In this document: positions 26,924-34,136 of the stretch, piece after piece | How the letters are laid out: each line of letters begins with the position of its first letter | How positions within the stretch are numbered: position 1 is the stretch's first letter | Origin: Chloroflexota bacterium | Lineage (GTDB): Bacteria; Chloroflexota; Dehalococcoidia; Lucifugimonadales; GCA-002723415 | NCBI GenBank assembly: GCA_002721445.1 | Contig: PBKN01000016.1 | Span: 1-41,561, forward strand | Direction: 5' to 3' | Length of the DNA: 41,561 bases | Notes under the pieces: generated by a model | The model's database searches: none | Seen by the model: only the letters and a program-made list of their open reading frames with translations | What the model was told of the DNA's origin: nothing | Program-made: the position numbers and the translations under genes

Positions 26924-28333
26924 ATGGAAAATAATGTTCATTATAAATCTATAACAGAAATATCTAAGTTAATAAAAAATAAATCTATTTCTCCAGTAGA
27001 ATTAACAAAGTATATTTTTGAAAGAATTGACAAGTTAGATAATGTATATAAAAGTTTTATAACATTGATGAAAGAGGATGCTCTATATTCTGCAATTAAT
27101 ATAGAAAAAGAGATATATAATGGAAATTATAAAGGGTATTTACATGGAATACCTATAGCTTTAAAAGACTTAGTATTTACAAAAGGAATCCCTACAATGG
27201 GTGGGTGTAAAGTATTAAGTGACCATATTCCATCTTTTGATGCAACAGTTGTCAATAAGCTAAAAGCATCAGGAGCTATAATTTTAGGTAAATTAAATTT
27301 AACTGAAGCAGCTGTAGGTGGTTATAACCCTGAATTTGATATACCTAGAAATCCATGGGGAATAGAATATTATACTGGTGGATCATCAAGTGGATCTGCG
27401 GTAGCTACATCATTAGGATTATGTTTTGCTTCACTAGGAAGTGATACTGGAGGCTCAATTAGATTTCCATCAGCCTCTTGTGGTGTCGTTGGGCTTAAGC
27501 CTACTTGGGGTAGAGTAAGTAGATATGGATTACTTGATTTAGCTCCATCTTTAGATCATCTTGGTCCAATTACAAGAGAGGTAGAAGATGCAGCAATAGT
27601 TTTTGATTCAATTGCTGGATATGATGTCTATGATCCTACTTCTTTAAATGAAACTGTACCTGATACTTTACCTTATATAGATAAAGGAATAGATGGTATG
27701 AAGATTGGATTAGATGAAAAGTATATATCAGATAATGTAGATTCTGAAATAGTTGAGTCAGTTTTTAATTGTATAAATATTTTGCAAAAACATGGAGCTG
27801 AAATTGTTAAAGTAAAAATGCCTGAATTAAAGGATTATTTACCTGCTTGGAATATAATATGTTCTACTGAAGCATCTATAGCTCATAAAGATAATTATCC
27901 TTCAAGAAAGAATGATTACGGTGGTTGGTTTAGAACTTGGCTTGAAAATGGCAATAATTATTCTGCAATTGATTATGCTAATGCTAATTTTTTAAGAATA
28001 GAGTTGAATAGCATAATTAAGAATGTGTTTTCTAATATCGATGTTTTAATTTGTCCATCGATGACTAAATTACCTCATAAAATTGATGAAGCTGTACTTT
28101 ATGGTGATTATGTAAAAAGAGATACTTATTTTGGTAAATTTACTCAACCATTTGATTTTAATGGAGCCCCAACTTTATCTATTCCATCAGGTTTCAGCAA
28201 ATCAGGATTACCTCTTAGCGTTCAATTTGTTGGCAAGCATCTTCAAGAATTAAAGTTGTTTCAAGTTGGCAAATTATACGAATCAAATACTGAATGGCAC
28301 AATATTAATCCTGTAATTATCTCTGGAGAATAA
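26924..28333 (+). CDS. amidase-signature hydrolase (GatA-like fold)
   Basis: The 469-residue cytoplasmic amidase has the catalytic Lys in IPIALKDLVFTKG and the two serines in TGGSSSGSAVATS and GSDTGGSIRFPSASCGVVG. KPTWGRVSRYGLLDLAPSLDH continues the family pattern. No gatB or gatC is adjacent, so it is more likely a free-standing amidase or a catabolic hydrolase than part of the tRNA amidotransferase. AGAGG lies eight bases before the ATG. It is only distantly like the amidase at 1528-3054 (different N-terminus and GSDTGGS versus GGDQGGS). It sits between the permease pair and the solute-binding protein, so it may act on the imported solute. It is closed by a perfect terminator. Confidence 0.92.
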   Translation: MENNVHYKSITEISKLIKNKSISPVELTKYIFERIDKLDNVYKSFITLMKEDALYSAINIEKEIYNGNYKGYLHGIPIALKDLVFTKGIPTMGGCKVLSDHIPSFDATVVNKLKASGAIILGKLNLTEAAVGGYNPEFDIPRNPWGIEYYTGGSSSGSAVATSLGLCFASLGSDTGGSIRFPSASCGVVGLKPTWGRVSRYGLLDLAPSLDHLGPITREVEDAAIVFDSIAGYDVYDPTSLNETVPDTLPYIDKGIDGMKIGLDEKYISDNVDSEIVESVFNCINILQKHGAEIVKVKMPELKDYLPAWNIICSTEASIAHKDNYPSRKNDYGGWFRTWLENGNNYSAIDYANANFLRIELNSIIKNVFSNIDVLICPSMTKLPHKIDEAVLYGDYVKRDTYFGKFTQPFDFNGAPTLSIPSGFSKSGLPLSVQFVGKHLQELKLFQVGKLYESNTEWHNINPVIISGE

Positions 28334-28365
28334 TTTATTAATAACTACATTATAAAAAAGAGATT

Positions 28366-28383
28366 ATTCTATTAGAATAGAAT
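28366..28383. repeat. 18-base palindrome (8-base arms, 2-base centre)
   Basis: ATTCTATT and AATAGAAT flank AG exactly. It lies 33 bases after the amidase stop and may be a weak hairpin or a protein-binding site. The flanking AGATT and AATCT offer an alternative longer, bulged stem. Confidence 0.6.
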
Positions 28384-28508
28384 CTTTCGTACTTCGGAAC
28401 TTATGAAACTGAAAAAGGATTCCATTCGATTAAACGATATACGCCATAAACAATAATTTAGTATTAAATTCCAGAATCCTGTTTGCAGTTATATATAAGT
28501 TTATCCAT

Positions 28509-28555
28509 GGCTTCATTAATATTTGTGAATTTCGGCTTCATTAATATTTGTGAAT
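28509..28555. repeat. tandem direct repeat, 22-base unit, two copies
   Basis: The unit beginning GGCTTCATTAA occurs at 28509-28530 and again, identical in all 22 bases, at 28534-28555, separated by TTC (25-base period). Two copies only, with no flanking target duplication or inverted ends seen. Confidence 0.95.
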
Positions 28556-28579
28556 ATCTTCTTCTGTTCTCCACAAAAT

Positions 28580-28617
28580 AAAAAAGAGGTGCAAGAATAA
28601 TCCTGCACCTCTTTTTT
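28580..28617. terminator. bidirectional rho-independent terminator between amidase and solute-binding genes
   Basis: A perfect 14-base stem (AAAAAAGAGGTGCA with TGCACCTCTTTTTT) closes a ten-base loop. The T run on the right serves the plus-strand amidase and the A run on the left serves the minus-strand binding-protein gene. Confidence 0.93.
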
Positions 28618-28647
28618 ATTACCTATGTAATAGGGTATTGGTTATAT

Positions 28648-30453
28648 TTACCTATCTAACCATACACCTTCGATGTTAACATTTCGGAATGGTTGGTAAT
28701 CCATAACGTCTTGTTGCATCACCATTAAGAAGCTGAATGATCCGTAGTTAATATTAGGTGGATCTTCTGTTAAGTAAATTCTTTGAATTTCATCAACAAT
28801 AGCTTCAGCGTCTGCTTTAGACTTGGCTTTAGAGAAGTCTTCAACTAATTTGTAACCTCTCTCATTACCCCAGCCACCATTCCAGGACTTACCAATTCTA
28901 GGATCTCCAATTGGATCCATGAATCCACCCCATGAATGGTAGAAGTGCCAACCACCTTCTTGTGGTGACTTGTCTAAGTTCGCAATTTTTCTAGAAATTA
29001 CTGTAGCCCAGTCAGTAACAACGAAGTCAACTTCTGCGCCAAGTTCTTCTAAAATTCTCTTTGTAATTAAAGCTGCTGCATAGAAGTCAGAGTAGTCGGT
29101 ATTAGTTAATAGAACCATTTTACCTTCGAATCCGCTTTCAGCTACAGCTTCATCCCAAAGTTTCTTTGCCTGAGCTTTATCAACATTCCAATAGTTATCT
29201 GTGTGTGCATCAGTAGCCCATGTAGAACCACAGAAGTAAATAGCACCACAAGTATTCCATAATGCTGCATCACCATAACCTGCAGCCATATATTCAGCAG
29301 GGTCAGTCATGAGCAATAGAGCTAATCTTGACTTTGGATTGTTTAGTGGAGGCCATAATTTGTTAGTAGCTAAGTTAGGTATAGCCCAGTTAGGAATCAA
29401 ATGAACTTTTAAGTTACCATCAGCTGATACTGTACCATAGAAGTCATTTGGAAGACCTTCTGTAAAGTCAACCTGCTTAGTCTGAAGTGCTGCTACTCTT
29501 GTTGCAGCATCAGGAACCTCTAATACCTCAAAGCTATCTAATAAAGCAACACGGCCACCAGCCATACCACTCTTAGGCTCATCTCTAGGTATATATGCTT
29601 CATTTCTTTTAACTAAGTTTCTAGCTCCTGGATCCCATTCAACGTGTTGGAAAGGTCCTGAACCTGTATAGTCAGTTAAAGTTTCTTCTTCTCCTGTAGC
29701 ATCTAGAGTAGATTTAGGAATTACATTTGTTTTGTCTTGTGCCCAATAGTCAACCCATAAACCGAATGGTTGTGTTGGGCTTACTTTAAAGGTCTTGTCG
29801 TCAACTTTTGATGTAGTTGGTTTTGCTAGGTCCCACATGACACCTGGTGTTCCAACCTGAGTTCTCCATCTCTCTATTGATGCAAGTACATCATCAGAAG
29901 TTACCGCAGAACCATTATGAAATGCTAAGCCATCTCTAAGAGTAAAAGTATAATCTGTGGCGTCTGCATTCATAGACCAGTCTGAAATCATCTGTTCAGT
30001 AGCGATTAAGTCTTGATCCCATGTGAAAATGTAATCATACCAGTGAGCTACTAAAGTGTGAGTCACGAAAGACGTATTTCTTGTTGGATCTAAGCTACCA
30101 ATACTGGCTTGGTTAGTCCATTTAAGATGTCCTCCTACCTTTGGTCCTGTTGGTGCTGCTGCTGCTACAGGCCTAGCAGTTGGAACTGCTGTTGGCTGAG
30201 CTGCTGGTGCTGCCGCCGCTGCCGGTGCTGCAGGTTTTGCTGCCGCTGCTGCCGCTGGTGCCGCAGGTGCTGCTGGTGCTGCTGCTGGAGCCGCTGCTGG
30301 TGCTGCTGCTGGTGCTGCTGCTGGTGCTGCTGCTTTAGGTGCAGCCGGTGCTGCTGGTGCTGCAGGCGCTGCAGTATCACTGCTAGAGCAAGCTATTGAT
30401 GCCATAAGGGCTACCATAGACCCAAAGGCAATTATTTTATAAGAGAGCTTCAT
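28648..30453 (-). CDS. ABC transporter solute-binding lipoprotein, family 5 (peptide/opine/nickel type)
   Basis: The 601-residue extracytoplasmic receptor delivers a solute to a Dpp/Opp-type permease. A lipoprotein signal ends in SIAC (Cys22). Residues of about 28-100 are almost only Ala and Pro, a flexible stalk. The family 5 fold starts at KVGGHLKWTNQASIGSLDP and continues with YDYIFTWD, DYTFTLRDGLAFHNG (the SBP_bac_5 signature) and TDYTGSGPFQHVEWDPG. The ATG at 30453 is preferred because GGAGG lies nine bases upstream; the frame is open to 30471, but that would place the Shine-Dalgarno inside the gene. A consensus promoter precedes it. Codons and base composition are richer in G+C than neighbours, as often seen in highly expressed genes. 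The permeases lie 2.8 kb away. Confidence 0.93.
   Translation of the reverse strand: MKLSYKIIAFGSMVALMASIACSSSDTAAPAAPAAPAAPKAAAPAAAPAAAPAAAPAAAPAAPAAPAAAAAAKPAAPAAAAAPAAQPTAVPTARPVAAAAPTGPKVGGHLKWTNQASIGSLDPTRNTSFVTHTLVAHWYDYIFTWDQDLIATEQMISDWSMNADATDYTFTLRDGLAFHNGSAVTSDDVLASIERWRTQVGTPGVMWDLAKPTTSKVDDKTFKVSPTQPFGLWVDYWAQDKTNVIPKSTLDATGEEETLTDYTGSGPFQHVEWDPGARNLVKRNEAYIPRDEPKSGMAGGRVALLDSFEVLEVPDAATRVAALQTKQVDFTEGLPNDFYGTVSADGNLKVHLIPNWAIPNLATNKLWPPLNNPKSRLALLLMTDPAEYMAAGYGDAALWNTCGAIYFCGSTWATDAHTDNYWNVDKAQAKKLWDEAVAESGFEGKMVLLTNTDYSDFYAAALITKRILEELGAEVDFVVTDWATVISRKIANLDKSPQEGGWHFYHSWGGFMDPIGDPRIGKSWNGGWGNERGYKLVEDFSKAKSKADAEAIVDEIQRIYLTEDPPNINYGSFSFLMVMQQDVMDYQPFRNVNIEGVWLDR
30165..30380. 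repeat. Ala/Pro-coding GC-rich triplet repeat tract inside the solute-binding gene
   Basis: On the plus strand the tract is built from GCTGCTGGT-like units (minus strand: Ala and Pro codons). It forms a G+C-rich island in an AT-rich region. Near-identical 9- to 12-base units recur, for example GGTGCTGCTGCT between 30300 and 30330. It encodes the flexible stalk after the lipoprotein cysteine. Confidence 0.85.
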
Positions 30454-30527
30454 AATTAGCATCCTCCTCAATTAGTTTTTATTTGGCCAAATGACCGTTT
30501 CCTATACATAATTATTATAGATATGCA

Positions 30528-30556
30528 ATAATATAACAGTATTTTGCAATTGTCAA
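30528..30556 (-). promoter_or_regulatory. sigma-70 promoter of the solute-binding protein gene
   Basis: Minus-strand TTGACA (30556-30551), an exact 17-base spacer and TATTAT (30533-30528). The -35 is perfect and the -10 matches five of six. Transcription should start near 30521, leaving a leader of about 68 bases. Within that leader lies the 12-base palindrome ATTTGGCCAAAT (30481-30492), a possible operator. Confidence 0.75.
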
Positions 30557-30584
30557 TTTAAAAATTTTATTTATTTTACTAAAT

Positions 30585-31226
30585 TTATTCGACTTCCATC
30601 TCTTCAACATTGCTTATACGCCATTCATTATTTTTCTTTTCTGTTTCCTTAAATGTCATGTAAAATTTCAACTCCCCTTCTGTAGGGTGAGTAACAAAAA
30701 CAGTCATTCCTAAAGTTGTAGAACCTGTTCTTGCTGCAGTTCCGTCTGTCTCAAAAGTTATTTTGGATCCTTCTGATTTTAATGAATTAATTTGTTCATC
30801 TATTGTCATAGAGCCTTTTTCAAGATATTCAGCATGTAGAAGTTCTTTTGCTATTTCTGGGGTGTATTCAATATGAGAAGTCCAATATGCTTCTAAAAGT
30901 TTATTTGTTTGTTCTGCTTTGGCCATGTTTACATCAAATTCTGATGTGCCGCTTCCCCATCCAGCACCAGATGCCACAGTAACATTCCCTGCAGCACTTT
31001 CTGCAGCTTTGTTCGCAGCTTTATCTTGAACTTTTGCCATATCTTGAGCATCAACAGATTTTGACTTATCTGAGGTTTTTGGTTCTTCGTTGTTGGTTGT
31101 CGGAGCTGCAGCCGCTGCAGCCACCGACGGTGCTGAGTCAGTCTTAGTTTCATTAGAACTACCGCATCCATTTATTAATAATATAATTAGAATTGATGTG
31201 TATATTATAGTTATTTTCTTGAACAT
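30585..31226 (-). CDS. small lipoprotein of unknown function
   Basis: I do not recognise this 213-residue protein. It has a lipoprotein signal (ILIILLINGC, Cys21), then a low-complexity region to about 85, rich in Ala, Ser, Thr and Lys (VAAAAAAPTTNN, DKAANKAAESAA). A small alpha+beta domain follows (about 95-213): an amphipathic helix around KAEQTNKLLEAYW, a TIDEQINSLKSEGSKITFE helix-strand, and strands TTLGMTVFVTH and GELKFYMTFKE ending in NEWRISNVEEMEVE. The last part resembles NTF2-like or DUF4878-type small domains in layout, but that is only a shape argument. An AGGAG lies seven bases before the ATG. It is on the same strand as the solute-binding gene, 131 bases upstream; that gene has its own promoter. 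Confidence 0.75.
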   Translation of the reverse strand: MFKKITIIYTSILIILLINGCGSSNETKTDSAPSVAAAAAAPTTNNEEPKTSDKSKSVDAQDMAKVQDKAANKAAESAAGNVTVASGAGWGSGTSEFDVNMAKAEQTNKLLEAYWTSHIEYTPEIAKELLHAEYLEKGSMTIDEQINSLKSEGSKITFETDGTAARTGSTTLGMTVFVTHPTEGELKFYMTFKETEKKNNEWRISNVEEMEVE

Positions 31227-31433
31227 TATTATCTCCTAATTTATAAGGATTATAATTTATTAATATTTATAATAAAAATTATTAGAATATTAACATCTGT
31301 TCAGATAAATCGCTACCCCTTTTTTGAAATACTATTTACTTTAATTATATAGTTGTTAGTTCCACCTTCTGTGTGATATTCTCTTTATCGTTAATTATAA
31401 ATTTTATTATTAAAAATTATTTGGAGAATTATT

Positions 31434-33089
31434 ATGAATGGTGATACTGCTATAGCAAAAATCTTAAAAGCTGAAGGGGTTGATTGGTTGTCATGTTTTC
31501 CTGCACAATCTTTAATAAGTGCTGCTGCCGAACAAGGTATACGTCCTATATTATGCAGGCAAGAAAGGGCAGGGGTTAATTTTGCTGATGGATTTAGTAG
31601 AGTAAATAACGGATCAAAAATAGGTGTTTTTACTATGCAAGCTGGTCCAGGAGCAGAGAATGCTTTTGGTGGAGTTGCTCAAGCTTTTTCTGATTCAGTT
31701 CCTATTTTACTATTACCTGGAAGTGCTCCAACAACTGCATCCGGTATTCATCCGGGTTTTCAATCGGTTGATCATTATAAAGGTATAACTAAATGGTCAG
31801 GTTATGTTAGTCATGCTTCAAGAATACCAGATTTCATGAGAAGAGCTTTTACTCAGTTAAAAAATGGATCCAAAGGGCCAGTATTACTAGAAATACCTCA
31901 AGATGTTCAAGATCAAGAATTTCCTGATAGTGACTTTAAATATGAACCAGTTAAATTTACAAAATCACAAGCTAATCCAGACGACGTACGTGATTTAATT
32001 AAAGCAATAGTAGCGGCTGATTCTCCGGTAATTAATGCAGGTCAAGGAGTTTTGTATGGAATAGCAACTAAAGAACTTATAGAGTTTGCTGAATTATCAA
32101 ATATACCTGTAATGACAACTTTAGCAGGTAAAAGTTGTTTTCCTGAAAACCATGTATTGTCTCTTGGAGCTGGAGCAAATTCAGGCACATTGATGGTTGA
32201 TCACTTTAGACGTAAGTCTGATTTAATAATCGGAGTAGGAACAAGTTTTACTAAAGCTCCTTTTAGTACAATGATGCCAAAGGGAACACCTTTAGCTCAG
32301 ATAACTGATTCTCCTGATCATATTAATAAGGATTATAAGATAGACCTAGGTTGTGTAGGGGATGTAAAGCTTGTTTTGAGACAGATGATAGAGGAATTGA
32401 AACGTCAAGTAGGTGATAAAGGTATTACTAAATCATCTGGAGTTGCTGATGAAATCAAATCAGTTAGAGATGAATTTTATAAAGAATGGACGCCAAGATT
32501 AACTTCTGATGAAATACCTTTAAGTCCATATAGAGTGTTTAATGAATTAGCTTCTAATGTAAATGTGGCAGAAACTATAATTACTCATGATTCTGGATAT
32601 CCAAGGGATCAATTAGTTCCATTTTGGAAACCTGTGACACCATGGGGTTATATTGGGTGGGGTAAATCAACACAATTGGGTTACGGACTAGGTTTGGCTA
32701 TAGGTGCGAAAATCGCAAAACCTGAAAAACAAGTAATAAATATTATGGGTGATGCAGCATTTGGTATGGCTGGATTGGATATCGAGACAGCTGTAAGGTC
32801 AAAAATTCCTATTTTAACAGTTGTTTTAAATAATGGAGTAATGACAAATTACACTAGCCCTAGGCCTTATTTGGAATATGCTGCTAAAGAATGGGATTTA
32901 CATAAATTAGGTGGAGATTACACGAAAATTGCTGAAGGCATGGGAGCTTTTTCTAAGAAAGTCACTACGCCTGATGAAATTGCTCCAGCTATACGTGAAG
33001 CAGTAAATGCTAATAAATCTGGGCAACCAGCATTATTAGAAATGATGACTAAAGAAGAGCTAAATGTACCTAAATATTGGGGTAAATAA
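31434..33089 (+). CDS. thiamine-diphosphate enzyme, acetolactate synthase-like
   Basis: The 551-residue enzyme has the three domains of the acetolactate synthase/benzoylformate decarboxylase family. Glu44 in LCRQERAGVNFADGFSR is the glutamate that activates the cofactor, and MQAGPGAENAFGGV follows it. The central domain spans about 185-330 (SPVINAGQGVL). The C-terminal ThDP/magnesium motif begins at Gly439 (GDAAFGMAGLDIETAVRS) and ends LNNG. True IlvB signatures are partly missing and no ilvN regulatory subunit is nearby, so the reaction may be another 2-oxoacid decarboxylation or carboligation rather than acetolactate formation. A GGAG eight bases before the ATG supports the start. It stands alone and ends before a long hairpin. 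Confidence 0.85.
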   Translation: MNGDTAIAKILKAEGVDWLSCFPAQSLISAAAEQGIRPILCRQERAGVNFADGFSRVNNGSKIGVFTMQAGPGAENAFGGVAQAFSDSVPILLLPGSAPTTASGIHPGFQSVDHYKGITKWSGYVSHASRIPDFMRRAFTQLKNGSKGPVLLEIPQDVQDQEFPDSDFKYEPVKFTKSQANPDDVRDLIKAIVAADSPVINAGQGVLYGIATKELIEFAELSNIPVMTTLAGKSCFPENHVLSLGAGANSGTLMVDHFRRKSDLIIGVGTSFTKAPFSTMMPKGTPLAQITDSPDHINKDYKIDLGCVGDVKLVLRQMIEELKRQVGDKGITKSSGVADEIKSVRDEFYKEWTPRLTSDEIPLSPYRVFNELASNVNVAETIITHDSGYPRDQLVPFWKPVTPWGYIGWGKSTQLGYGLGLAIGAKIAKPEKQVINIMGDAAFGMAGLDIETAVRSKIPILTVVLNNGVMTNYTSPRPYLEYAAKEWDLHKLGGDYTKIAEGMGAFSKKVTTPDEIAPAIREAVNANKSGQPALLEMMTKEELNVPKYWGK

Positions 33090-33127
33090 TAACTAAGTTA
33101 TTTTCAATTCAATCTTTGTTTAAATAG

Positions 33128-33168
33128 ATATTCTTGATTCATATTAACAAGATATGAATCAAGAATAT
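33128..33168. repeat. perfect 17-base inverted repeat between converging genes
   Basis: Arms 33128-33144 (ATATTCTTGATTCATAT) and 33152-33168 are exact reverse complements around a seven-base loop (TAACAAG). It lies 38 bases after the thiamine-enzyme stop, toward the converging regulator. It may stop transcription from one or both sides, although only short T runs flank it. Confidence 0.85.
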
Positions 33169-33243
33169 AATTTTGTTAATTGATTCTAGAAATAATCCAT
33201 TGGTGGATAAAATGAAAAAAGTTTATATAAATTTTGTTGTGAG

Positions 33244-33261
33244 TATAGATTGCAATCTATA
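33244..33261. repeat. 18-base perfect palindrome next to the response-regulator stop
   Basis: TATAGATTGCAATCTATA is self-complementary with no spacer and ends one base from the regulator stop codon. It could be a short hairpin at the 3' end of that mRNA or a binding site. Confidence 0.8.
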
Positions 33262-33262
33262 A

Positions 33263-33928
33263 TTATTTTTCAACAGATGTATTATGCCAAAAAGCTACGC
33301 CAAGTAATACAGCTTCTATTTTAGAAGAAACTCCAAGTTTATTAAATATACTATTAAAATGGCCTTCTACTGTTCTAACACTAATATTTAAGTCCACTCC
33401 TATATCTTTATTTCGTAGGCCTTTGATTGCTAGTTTTAAAACTTCAACTTCCCTAGTAGATAAAGATTCAATTCCTATAGTTTTCTTTATATTTCCACGT
33501 CTCTTTTCATTCCATATTCTAGCTAATCTTAAAGATATCTTAGGGTCTAAGACAGATTCGCCTTGATGTACAGTTCTAATTGCTTCAGCTAATTCATTTG
33601 GCTCTACTGACTTAAGAAGGTAGCCTGCAGCGCCAGCTTCCATTGCGTCAAGTATATATTCATCGTCAGCAAATGCAGTTAGTATTAATCCACGAGTATT
33701 TGTTCCAGTTTTCTTTAAATCCTGCAGTACTTCAACACCGTTAAGAATTGGCATTCTAATATCAATAATTGCAATTTCAGGTTTTTTAGATTTAATTAGT
33801 TCTAGAAATGATTGACCATTAGAAGCTTCCCCTATAATTTGAAAGTCGTTAAATTCCCCTAGAATCCTTTTGATTCCTTCACGTACTAATGAGTGGTCTT
33901 CTCCTATAACTATAGTGATTGGATTCAT
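33263..33928 (-). CDS. NarL/FixJ-family response regulator (orphan)
   Basis: The 221-residue two-domain regulator has an N-terminal receiver with acidic residues in VIGEDHSLVREG, the phospho-acceptor Asp56 in IAIIDIRMPILNG, the Thr of LTAFADDEY and the Lys of GYLLKSVEPNE. A linker leads to a LuxR-type helix-turn-helix at about 155-215 (LSTREVEVLKLAIKGLRNKDI, NISVRTVEGHFNSIFNKLGV). The KDIGVDLNISVRTVE segment is the DNA-recognition helix region. No histidine kinase is adjacent, so the partner is unlinked. The gene is divergent from the fibronectin-domain surface protein, which it might control. A weak GTGAGA precedes the ATG. Confidence 0.95.
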   Translation of the reverse strand: MNPITIVIGEDHSLVREGIKRILGEFNDFQIIGEASNGQSFLELIKSKKPEIAIIDIRMPILNGVEVLQDLKKTGTNTRGLILTAFADDEYILDAMEAGAAGYLLKSVEPNELAEAIRTVHQGESVLDPKISLRLARIWNEKRRGNIKKTIGIESLSTREVEVLKLAIKGLRNKDIGVDLNISVRTVEGHFNSIFNKLGVSSKIEAVLLGVAFWHNTSVEK

Positions 33929-34030
33929 ATTAATCTCACATGTTTTTCAAGTATTTATACCTATAAAATGGCAGGAGTAATTTCTGTTGTTTAAGTTAAT
34001 TATACTAAATATTATATTAATATATTTCAG

Positions 34031-34058
34031 TTGTTAATTAATATTAATATAGTATAAA
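34031..34058 (+). promoter_or_regulatory. possible sigma-70 promoter for the fibronectin-domain surface protein
   Basis: TTGTTA at 34031-34036, a 16-base spacer and TATAAA at 34053-34058 (five of six). The spacer contains TTAATATTAA, a palindrome. The leader would be about 73 bases. Confidence 0.4.
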
Positions 34059-34136
34059 CTTACTAAAATAAACAATCAATAACGTTAACTTAACTTTATT
34101 TGTGTTTATTTATTAAGCTTAGTTATGGAGATGAAT

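Larger units (their letters stand above)
28334..28647. other. intergenic region with inverted repeat, direct repeat and terminator
   Basis: The 314-base space between the converging amidase and solute-binding genes has no credible reading frame. It holds a palindrome at 28366-28383, a tandem direct repeat at 28509-28555 and a bidirectional terminator at 28580-28617. GGATTC near 28426 can pair with GAATCC near 28473, but I recognise no known RNA family. No tRNA could be folded by eye. Confidence 0.7.

Noticed and set aside
26924-28333. GatA of the tRNA amidotransferase
   Set aside because: No gatB or gatC is adjacent, and the gene sits within transport genes with its own terminator. GatA cannot be wholly excluded by sequence reading.
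28384-28505. Possible tRNA or small structured RNA after the amidase
   Set aside because: GGATTC/GAATCC pairing and a TTCGATTAAACGA stretch were seen, but no cloverleaf or known RNA family could be assembled.
28509-28555. CRISPR-like repeat
   Set aside because: Only two copies with a three-base spacer and no cas genes.
30109-30399. Plus-strand 96-codon cysteine- and tryptophan-rich frame
   Set aside because: It is the antisense reading of the Ala/Pro codon tract; its composition is a mechanical result of GCT/GCA repeats and it has no ribosome site.
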